64,000 nt of DNA, taken from Amphibalanus amphitrite (Eukaryota > Arthropoda > Thecostraca > Balanomorpha > Balanidae). Made by a program: the position numbers and the translations under genes. The stretch spans positions 788,285-852,284 of the forward strand of contig NW_024881676.1 of NCBI RefSeq assembly GCF_019059575.1, given 5' to 3'. The notes beneath the pieces were generated by a model, which saw nothing but the letters and a program-made list of their open reading frames with translations, was not told the origin of the DNA and made no database searches. The stretch's first letter is position 1; every line of letters begins with the position of its first letter. Shown here piece by piece: positions 55,496 to 64,000 of this stretch.

Positions 55496-57417
55496 CAAAA
55501 AGAAAATACGCCCGACTCTCCCAGCGCTAGGGGAGAAAAGCCCGGTTTAGTCAAAAAAGGTATTAAAAAAAACGGAATTTGAATTGTAGGTGGGGCGGTG
55601 GGGAACTTTATCGTGTGATAAGTTCATGGCCCTAGATCAATATATTCAAGATCAAATGAGGTTAAACGTGATCAAATTTGCTATACTATTTTGCGTTTAT
55701 ACGCCCATAGATCTAAGAGATACAGGCCGATTTTCCTATTTCTTCCCTTATACGACATTTGTAGTGTTATGAGAATCTCTAGTTAATCTTACCATAAATT
55801 TGGCAGTTATAGTGGCTTGCTAAGAGTAAGATGTCGCCGGCAGAGGCGGGGATCGGCCGACGCGGGAAATGTCATAGTCACATATTGTGTTTGCACCCTA
55901 AAAAATTAATTTTACCAGTTGATATTCGTATTTATTTGAATATTAGATTGCCTGTACATTTTTAACCCTTCACACAAAATTTGACACGAATCGATCATAA
56001 TCAGCGGTAAGAAGCGCGGTGCAAAGATGGAACCGTCCTGCGCCGGCACAGTCTACCATTCAGGAGGCAACGGCCGGCGCCGGCCGCCGAGCCGCTCCGG
56101 CAGGAATGTTTGACTTTACACCGCTATTACTAGAAAAGTTGTGGACCGATTTACCTATTTCTTGCACGGGAGGATTTGCAATTCGATTCTGGACAGATAC
56201 TGTAAGTTAAACGTTAATATAATAATTTTGGCGTGAGTTATTGGCGATAAACAGGTGGAGTTAGCGAAATCGGCCCCTTCCACCGCCCGTGCTACGTTGC
56301 ACTACGTGTTGCTATATCATCCAAAGTTATCGTTGGCCCACTCTAATTTTCTCAGCACGTGTGCCTTACATCTAGTGGAAGACAATATCTAAATTTGAGC
56401 AAAATCGAAGGGTACCCATTTTTCACAAATTACATTTTAAGAAATTAATTCAAAATAATATAAATTCAAAATCACCAAAAAATGTAAAAATTGTCAATTT
56501 TTACTAGCATAACTCCTTATGCACACGTTTCAGTTTGTTTGAAATTAATAGCTTCAAAAATGTTGAAGCTATAGATCTTTCAAGATTGCAATACACGTCC
56601 AATTCTGCTCAAAAAGCAGAAGTTTAGCGACTTGTTTCTCTGTAGCCCGAGGGCATATGACAAAATCCTTTCACCCTCAGAGGTTTCACCCAATAGCCAA
56701 TAAGTATACCAAGTTTGAACAAAATCGCAGAGGTGGCCGATTTTGGCTGTCCCGGTTGACATGGAATGCCCCTGTAATCACAGATTTAGCCTTGAGCCCG
56801 CCGGTCCCTACCCCTGGGTGAAGCGGTGAAGCAAAAAATCATCCACATCACGGCAGTAATAACCAGGTTCTGCATGTTGCCGTGACTGGGCGACTGCAGT
56901 GGCTTCAGCCTTCAGCAAGCTGCACGCTCCCAACAGTCCCACTTACCATATTGAAGGGACGGCACAGCGGCGGCGGCCGTCAGAAAACGAGGTGATATCA
57001 CCTGGTGACGAGGTTCCTTTCAGGGTTAAAAAGACCTCCCGGCCATGCCGTTCCGTTTTCTATTCATTTTCACACAAAAAAAAGATGTGTAAAGCATACT
57101 TCTGTTGCCGGAGCGACTCCCCGACCACTCGCTGCCAGCTCGATTGCCTGAGTCGTTTTTTCCAAATACTCTGACCGTTTCTGTTTCCTGCCTCCGTCTC
57201 CCACACATCTCGAACCGATTCCGTCTCCGAGCTGTCTCCGTTTACCGGTAAATTGGGCAGACCGGGACGGAGAGGCGGATAATTTTGGCCTCCTGCCACC
57301 ACACCGTGAGCTCGCTCTGTGACCGCCGCCGGCGACAGCTCAGTGGCGCCCTCTGAGGCTGGGGAGGAGCTCGCTCGCGCAGGAGCGGCTGTCGGGACCG
57401 CCGCCACCGCCGGAACG

Positions 57418-60400
57418 ATGCTGCTCAGACTGGGTTCGGCCGCCGCCCGGTCCGCGAGTCTGCTGCTCCAGCGACGTGCTCACAGGTGAGAGCCAATTAC
57501 ATCTGCCGTGAACAAGTGAGAGAGGTGAGAAGCGCGGCCTCCACCACGGAGCGGCCTCGTGCGGGGGAGAGGTGAGAGCATTGTGAGAGGACGTGTCAGG
57601 GATATACCACGGGAGACACATCAGCGGTGACCCCAGAGAGGTATCAGAGCTAGGCGTAGTCTGAAGGGTTTTAAATAGGATATGTGTACAGTGGATAACA
57701 TTGCCGAGTTATACGAGACGGTCGGGTTTACCAGCCGAATCACGTGGTAAACTGCACCCAGATGCGCGGGTCGTAATGTGTAGTGCGCGCCTGAACTCGC
57801 CGCTCCCTATCAGCAACTGTCTCGCCGGTCCTTTTGAGCTTTCCGTTCTAGTTAGCTCGCTGTCAGAGATGTGTCACACACGCCGGGGTGCTGGCAGATG
57901 TCGAGCCCCGGGCCGAATGGCAAAAACCGACGGAAGTCCGACCCACAGTTCCAGATAGTGAGCTTCTTTCTCTGAAAATGGGCGGCAGTGGCGATATGAG
58001 ACAATTTGTATCTTGCGTGAGTCGGAATCAAACAATGAAATGATCGTTCATCAGTTCGCTCGTTCAGAATTGGGACTCTGGATTGAATCATCCGATCAGT
58101 ACACAGAGCCATGGGCCATGTCTAATCAATCCAGTCCACCGTTTCTTGGATTTGACAATCAGTTCAGTCGCCGCCGCAGATCCATCCAATCAGTACGCGG
58201 CCAGGCAGGCGGAGGAGCCGACATACCTCGTCCGCCTGACCGCCCACATCAAAGTCGAGACGACCGCCCCGCGTGACGCCTCAAGGCTGACGACGGACAG
58301 ACACTAGACAGACAGAAGAACAATGCGGCCGACACATCCTGACATCGGCACCGGAACGTCTGTGTCAGTGACCCCAGGGGAGGTCTCTAATTAGCTCGCC
58401 TGTGCTCATCAGATGCACTGAAATTAACAGCACTATAGAACGTAACACTTCAAACGAATAGTCACAAAAAAATATTTTCAAGTGAGCTAGCATGACTAAA
58501 CCTTATATGACGAATCATGGTCATTCGTTTATTTGAATATCAAAAGACCATACGCGTGAAGGTAGTGGAACGATTTGACCAATCACGTGCAATGTTCCTA
58601 ACGCCAGCCTTGGCCAGTGTCGTTTACAATGCAATCTGCATTGACTCTTCAGTCCCCAGGTCGCTAAAAAATAGCGAATGCACTATCACGAGCTGTCTCA
58701 TCATTCCGATGCGACTCAGCCGACTGCTCATATTAGTATCCCGACTGTCCCTGTCCGGGGTTCGCCGTCGTCCACCGACCGCCGCCTCCCTCATGGCCCA
58801 TGGCCGGCCGGCCCGACCCAAGGTCACAGCCGGTAGTCGGTACCACCGGCACCGACCGCAGAACCCTCCAATTAGCCCGGCGGGCCAGACACCCGGGACG
58901 TCGACACTGAACACACCGGCTCGGGGAGCACACATCCGACTCATAACCCGACAGAACACGTCATAACCCACTGCTAAACGGAGCAAATCCACTAACACCA
59001 AACGGAACGCATCTCGATCCGAGAGATCGATCAAACTGAAACCCGAGCACACACCCGACCAGAACACCAGACGTACCGAATACATACCTAACACACGACC
59101 TATCACCAACCAAACAGAATCAAGCCGGCCGGGTTCCATCGGCGTACGAAACACACCCACAGCTCAGAGTTCAGACTGGGGCGGTGAGCGAGACCGATCC
59201 ATCACACCGTGTGTAGATCGGCCGGTGCCGCGGGGCGTGCCGATCGAACACCGTGACGCCGCCTGATACCGAGCCGGAGGATGCCAATTATGTGGTGTTC
59301 GCAGGGACACACTTAAATACATGCATCTGTCTATAAAAAGGTGACAGAAATGTGAGCCCTATTCCCTACCCGACGCTTTTGTAGGTAGTGCGAATCAGTA
59401 ACAGGTCACTTGTTACCCTCCCTCCCACAGGTGCTCGAGGTCGCCATTAGCACGCGACATGTCCGGCTCGGCGCGCGTCTGGGTGCTGGCCGCGCGGCCC
59501 GAGGGAGCCGCCAAGGCCTCAGACTTCCAGCTGAGGGACGAACCGCTGGCCGAGCCGCAGGAGGGCGAGGTGCTGGTAGAAGCCGAGTTCCTCAGCGTGG
59601 ACCCGTTCATGCGCGCGTTCGCCTCGCAGCTGCCGCTCAACGAGCCCATGCCCGGCACCCAGGTGGCCAGGTGAGCCATCAGGGGGAAAAGATGGGGGGC
59701 AGGGGCAGATTAGGGATGGGGGGAGGGATACACAGATGGGATAGGGGAGGCGAGCGAGTCACAGCTGGTGGCGACGGTCGGGTAATGGGAAAATAATGAC
59801 CGATTTTAGGTGGGAGTACGTCGGTGCTAACAGTGAGCAGAGTTTTAATGACATTCGCCAACATGTCGTGCCCGGACCGACCAAACACGTCCATCGGGAG
59901 AGCTATGCAGATGGACTACCAGAAGAAATTATCATCGACTAACCCATGCATCTGCCGAAAAGGTGATCCAGTACCGCAGTGACCTGTCCCTACACTGCCA
60001 GGCGATGTCACTGCAAACTGGCGGTGAAGCGCCCCGCCACCTCCCTCGGACAGGACGGTGAACCTTGGAGTGACCTGACTTGACCCACGCCCCCTCTGCC
60101 GACAGGGTGGTCCAGTCCCGCAGTGAGCAGCTCCAGGAGGGCCAGCGGGTGCTGGTGGCCGCCGGATGGAGGGAGCGCTCCGTGGTGCCGGCGGCCGGCC
60201 GGCCGGGCGGCGCTCCCGTCATCCCACTGCCGGCCGAGGCGCCCGTCAGCCACTCCCACTACCTGGGCGTGGTGGGTATGACCGGGCTGACGGCCTACTG
60301 CGCCGTGCACGACCTGCTGCGACCGCGCGCCGGCGACACGCTAGTCGTCAACGCCGCCGCCGGCGCCGTCGGATCCGTCGTCGGACAGCTCGGGAAGCTG

Positions 60401-60907
60401 CTCGGCGCGCGCGTCATCGGCTACGCCGGCGATCAGGAGAAGGTGGACTGGCTCAAGTCGACGCTGAAGCTGGACGAGGCGTTCAACTACAAGACGCAGG
60501 ACCTGGCCGAGACGCTGCGCGCGGCCGCGCCCGACGGCGTCAACTGCTACTTTGACGCCGTGGGCGGCAAGTTCTCCCAGACGGTGGTTCGGCACATGGC
60601 GGATGGCGGGAGGATCGCCTGCATCGGCGCCAGCAGCGGCTACAACAGCGCCGCGCCGCCCACCACCGGGCCTTTCCCTGAGATCAGCATCATCACCAAG
60701 CAGCTGACCATCTCGGGCTTCCAGTACTTCGCGCAGGACCTGACCTCCGAGAAGATGCAGAAGGCGCGCGCCGAGCTGGCCCAGCTGGTGGCTGACGGAA
60801 AGCTGGAGGCCAGGCAGACGTTCACTGACGGGTTCGAGAACATGGCGCAGGCCCTGCTGGACATGATGGACGGCAAGAACACGGGGAAGATGGTGGTGCG
60901 CGTCTGA
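57418..60907 (+). CDS. PTGR1: prostaglandin reductase 1-like NADPH-dependent enone reductase, with N-terminal presequence
   Basis: Three exons, 57418-57485, 59431-59670 and 60106-60907, close in phase to give 369 aa. PTGR1-type enzymes reduce the double bond of alpha,beta-unsaturated ketones and aldehydes such as 15-oxo-prostaglandins, using NADPH. The medium-chain reductase core is complete: SVDPFMRAF near the N-terminus, MTGLTAYCAVHDLL, the nucleotide-binding AAAGAVGSVVGQLGKLLGA, CYFDAVGGKFS and the C-terminal GKNTGKMVVRV. Exon 1 adds MLLRLGSAAARSASLLLQRR, which is rich in Arg, Ser, Ala and Leu, lacks acidic residues and looks like a mitochondrial targeting peptide. It is in frame with the usual start, MSGSARVWVLA at 59459. 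Alternative starts could give mitochondrial and cytosolic forms. An acceptor-like copy of exon 3 lies 144 bp upstream of the real one. Confidence 0.92.
57486..59430 (+). other. intron 1 of the reductase gene
   Basis: Just after the exon 1 donor, GTGAGAG-type words recur about seven times within 120 bases (57486-57600), forming a cluster of cryptic donors. No coding exon is needed by phase. The long antisense frame at 58624-59160 has no conserved features. Confidence 0.55.
59952..60140 (+). repeat. duplicated start of reductase exon 3
   Basis: CTGCCGAAAAGGTGATCCAG at 59952 resembles CTGCCGACAGGGTGGTCCAG at 60096, and both continue into WCCCGCAGTGA-type sequence, 144 bp apart. The upstream copy has lost the CAG, so only the second (exon start 60106) can be spliced normally. 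Confidence 0.75.
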
Positions 60908-62137
60908 GACGCCCGTGGAGCAGCGGTGTCCTTCGCGCGGGGGCGCGGCTAAACAGGGTAGGGATCTCGGCGGGGATTCTGTCACACAGCACTGTCACTG
61001 AACTTGTGCGATGGATCGGTTCTATTTTCATACACGATTCTCAGATGGTAGGTATAGTGATCCGACTCGATGACAAGGTTTTGGGAATATGAGTTTCTGC
61101 TGTCCTGTGTTATCGAGTGCGACTTTTCTATAAACAGCGTGTACCCAGCGATGTTTGTGCCTTGTGGATTGCTGTTGGCTTTACATTAGCAATGTGTTCG
61201 GTGCATTACTTGACCGATACATTATATCTTCAACCTCCATATATGCACATTATCAACTCTCTCTCCTCCTGACCGGGGCATATGAAACAAGAAGATATCA
61301 CGGTCTATCAATGATACTTCGACGCGGGTGTCGAGGTAAACATGCCTCAGTAGAGACTAACGCCGGTTCGACGGCATTCAACTCGGGATTGCCAAATGAA
61401 CAAAAAAAAAATGCAAATAGGAAACAGGGGAGATAGCCTGAAATGACAAACGGAAATAAAATCACACTATATTTTCAAAACACGGGCGATGGTCATCCCG
61501 ATGATTCAGTGCATAAGCCACGGCATGCCCATTACCAAGAAGTTCTGACTTTCCAAGTTCGTACCGAGACGTTTTTGGCACCCGGCTTACACAAACAGCA
61601 AATTAACTTTGTGGGAAAAAAATGAATGTGAAACAAATGCGTGAGCATTATAATGCATGTACGGAATAGGCTTTGCTGGCCGTCGCAAAAGTTACATCGC
61701 CTTTTACATTTACAGCCATTAAACCGCAATATATGTTTTGCGAACGGAAAGAGATAAGCATAGAGTAACGGAACACGTAATTGTTTTACAAAAGAGAGTC
61801 ATCGGTTCTTCACTGAAAAGCAAATGCTATCTGCGCAACCAGCCACTTGACACCACGACAGGTTATGTAAAGTCAGTCTTTGTCTGTCTGTTAGACTTAG
61901 GAATCTAAAATTGAATGCGTTTTTGATATACCAACGCTTCAAAAAGGTAGTGACGAAATCCAAAACGTAACACGAGAACGTTCACAAGAAGGCTTGTCAC
62001 TAGCTAGACAATTCGACGCACATGGAAACAGATACGTATTGTCCTCGCAGCAATATACCCCATAAATGGCGCCACAAAAGAGCGCCATACTTCACAGTCC
62101 ACAACACAGTTAATCGCTACACCAGTCAAACACTCAC
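60908..62137. other. convergent 3' region between the reductase and LYAR
   Basis: This AT-rich region should contain the reductase 3' UTR and, on the minus strand, the last small exon and 3' UTR of LYAR. AATAAA at 61455-61460 is a possible plus-strand poly(A) signal. I could not place the last LYAR exon. Confidence 0.45.
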
Positions 62138-63229
62138 CAGTTTAACGTTGTCCCGTATCACCTTCACCTGAGGCATCTTCTTCAGCTTCTTATCCAGCTT
62201 CGCCCAGATCTCCTCCTTGCTGGTGTTTGGCTTTCCCTCACAGCCGCGGCACTCGTACTCGCTCACCACTTCTTCCGCAGCTTCTTCAGCGACAGCTCGT
62301 GGTCGTCACGGTTGCCCAGCAGAGCCAGCACCACACCGGTCCAGTCGAACTTTTTCGACGCCTGCGCAGAGGCCAGCGAAGCCTCGTCCAGGGTGTCGTT
62401 CAGTCGCTCTACGGCCGGCTCTGCCTCCAGCTTCCGTTTCTTCGCGCCGCCACCGCACTCCTCGTCCGGGATACCTTCATCGACATCATCGTCGGCCTCT
62501 TCGTGCTTCCTTTTGCCCTTCTTGACACCATTCTCCTCAGGAGCGCCATTCTGAGCCAGTTTGTTCTTCTTCTTGCTACGTTCCATCTTCTTCTCCCTCT
62601 TACTCTTCTTAACGACCGGTGCATCTTCCGGTACCGTTTCTTCAGGGATAGGTTCGGAGTTCGCTTTTTTCTTCTTTTCTTCTTACTAGTAGCATTGTCA
62701 AGCATCTCCTCTTTACTTTCAGTTCCTTGAGAGGCATCATTCTCCTTCTTTTTCGCGGTGGCTGTCACCGCCGGCGCCTCCTCCGCTGGTTTCGCTATGG
62801 CCGCCTCGAATATTTTCCACGCCTCTTCCACCAGCACGCTGTTCCGTACCCGAATGCTGTTGCTCACGAAGTTCAGGAACTTTTCTTCTTGCGAGGAATG
62901 TTGCTGTGCTGAGACAATGTCGCCAGGAGATCCCGAACAGCAGGAGATATATCAGTAGTCTTTCCCACGACATTGTTGATCGATTCGATCCACGCTTCCT
63001 GCTTTCTTTCTCCTTTATTAGCACTGGCCTTTGGCTCCCAACCCTTAGCAGCATACTTAGCTTCTTCAGAGATACATTTGTTGTGTTGTTTGTAATCCTC
63101 ACCCCAAAAGTCCTTACCACAGTCCATGCAGGAAAGACTTTCACATCTCCTACACTGCTGCTGATAGTGTTTTTCAACTTGGTTTTTCTTCACTGAAGCA
63201 CCACATGCATTGCATGCAAATACCACCAT
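62138..63229 (-). CDS. LYAR: LYAR, nucleolar C2HC zinc-finger protein, with three apparent -1 frameshifts; last exon not found
   Basis: LYAR is a nucleolar protein acting in ribosome biogenesis and growth control. The start ATG at 63229 follows a good acceptor (CCTTTTTCAG), so a 5' UTR intron exists. Residues 1-~60 carry two LYAR-type zinc fingers: CNACGASVKKNQVEKH and CMDCGKDFWGEDYKQH. The middle is a Lys/Glu-rich nucleolar region, and the C-terminus (ELSLKKLRKK ... VKVIRDNVKL) matches the family, ending at a GTGAGT donor at 62138. To read through, the frame must slip by one base three times, near 62887 (AAGAAGAAAAG), 62670 (AGAAAAAAGCG) and 62268 (CGGAAGAAGTG). Each site lacks one base in an A-rich tract. 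No other stops intervene, so homopolymer sequencing error is the simplest reading. A recently dead gene or slippage is possible. Confidence 0.85.
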
Positions 63230-64000
63230 TGTTTCTTTCCTCTGAAAAAGGAGAAATAATACTGTAAACTGAAGCAGCAGTCAGATAGCCATCAGAAATT
63301 TTTTTATGACAATGCTGAAATCATAAAACATTGACATGCTCACTTTTCTAGCAAGGAGTCATTCAAGAAGCAAGATTTGAGACTAAAAGGCAATAAACTG
63401 GCTGTTGACTGACAGAAGGAGTATTAACACCTTCTCTCCCAGCTTTTTAGTGGTATATTTGTTTTTACTTGCAAATACCACCCTGTTATGTGAACAATGT
63501 GTCCAACAATATGCCCACAGGCATTGTGCCACTTCTTGGTGGAAACAAATAGGCACTTGGTGGGAAGGGTAGCTGCAAATTCAGTCATAGCTAAAAAAAT
63601 AACAGAATCAAACACACAATTAAGGTTCAAGTTATCTCAATTACTCAGCAGATACTGCCATTGGCTCGGGGGAGGGGAAGGTAGTTACTCAAAAACGTCA
63701 AAGATAAACTGCTTGAAATATGAATCATCTCAAATTTCAAAAACATAGATCTATTTTCATTCAATCATTTTACATTTATTCACTTGTTACTTTGACTTTG
63801 TTAGTCGATAGAGCACCTCGAGCATTCATGAAAAAAACTCAACTGATAACTCAACTAAAAACTCAACTGAACTGATATAAAAAGTTAACTATCCTTACAG
63901 ATGAGGCCTTACGTATGTTCACTAATTTTTCGTTGAAACCTTCTAACACAAATGCGGTATATCAATCCATTATATGCTAAAACGATAAATGAATCACTCA
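63230..64000 (-). other. region upstream of LYAR
   Basis: This should contain the 5' UTR intron, first exon and promoter of LYAR on the minus strand. AT-rich; I see no other gene. AACTCAACTGA/AAAACTCAACT repeats occur near 63836-63872. Confidence 0.45.

Larger units (their letters stand above)
54613..56772. mobile_element. 2.16-kb composite inverted-repeat element
   Basis: GGGGCATTCCACGTCAAG at the left end matches the inverse of the right end (22 of the outer 25 bases). Inverted similarity continues inward in places: AAAATCGAAGGGTACCCAT-like words occur near 54965 and 56400. TGTA flanks both ends (54609-54612, 56773-56776), a possible 4-bp duplication. A second element is nested at 55112-55495. 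No transposase is recognised; frames at 55590 and 56019 look random. Confidence 0.65.

Noticed and set aside
58624-59160. 178-codon minus-strand frame in the reductase intron
   Set aside because: No domain, no splice context and no similarity that I can see; the length is possible by chance in GC-rich DNA.
62210-62275. A 47-base intron in LYAR from AAGTG|GTGAGC to CAG|CAAGGAG, which would avoid the third frameshift
   Set aside because: Reading through gives a segment whose length matches the family between KKLRKK and the final helix, so a frameshift fits better than a very short intron.
62260-62890. Programmed -1 frameshifting in LYAR as the main explanation
   Set aside because: One site is a perfect A-AAA-AAG heptamer, but three successive events would be needed and the other two sites are not canonical; sequencing error is simpler.

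Overview
This window is animal nuclear DNA: the genes have many short GT-AG introns, the exons are GC-rich, and the DNA between them is AT-richer and full of transposon remnants. An intronless seven-transmembrane receptor with the TY-V-I-V-L-V-QF signature of arthropod gustatory receptors points to an arthropod. A complete dynein-arm assembly factor (DNAAF5) means the animal still builds motile axonemes. Together with a CR1/jockey-type LINE, this makes a crustacean with flagellated sperm, such as a barnacle, my best guess. That guess is inference and has not been checked against any database.

Layout. 0.4-5.1 kb (minus): the first three coding exons of a mitochondrial pyrimidine-nucleotide carrier (SLC25A33/36 type), with a 5'-truncated LINE in intron 1. 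5.3-6.8 kb: a 1.5-kb inverted-repeat transposon. 8.75-10.6 kb (plus): a TMUB1/2-type membrane protein with a ubiquitin-like domain. 11.7-23.4 kb (minus): a complete 15-exon gene for tubulin-folding cofactor D (TBCD). 24.7-39.0 kb (plus): a complete 13-exon DNAAF5 gene, head-to-head with TBCD, whose 8-kb intron 3 holds two further plus-strand genes, a gustatory receptor and a GH31 alpha-glucosidase. 41.8-43.1 kb (plus): an unrecognised protein. 44.2-50.2 kb (plus): a nine-exon glutaredoxin-DEP-DUF547 fusion gene. 50.5-56.8 kb: a transposon graveyard with hAT-like elements. 57.4-60.9 kb (plus): prostaglandin reductase 1-like enzyme. 62.1-63.2 kb (minus): the nucleolar zinc-finger protein LYAR, with three apparent single-base frameshifts in A-rich tracts.

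I built the exon models by hand from splice consensus, reading-frame phase and remembered family sequence. In the multi-exon models every intron phase closes exactly, giving 1182 aa for TBCD, 840 aa for DNAAF5, 957 aa for the glucosidase, 489 aa for the Grx-DEP-DUF547 protein, 369 aa for the reductase and 455 aa for TMUB.

The most unusual pattern is that short tandem duplications sit on gene-structure boundaries. Splice donors of TBCD exon 10 (5 copies) and DNAAF5 exon 4 (18 copies) are amplified. Splice acceptors of TBCD exon 11, DNAAF5 exons 8 and 9, exon 9 of the Grx-DEP-DUF547 gene and exon 3 of the reductase are duplicated or triplicated. The DNAAF5 stop codon is triplicated in frame. 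A second notable feature is a perfect 105-bp foldback in a TBCD intron, flanked by a 12-bp direct repeat. The TBCD/DNAAF5 pairing, with an X-box-like site between them, links tubulin folding and dynein-arm assembly in one divergent promoter region.
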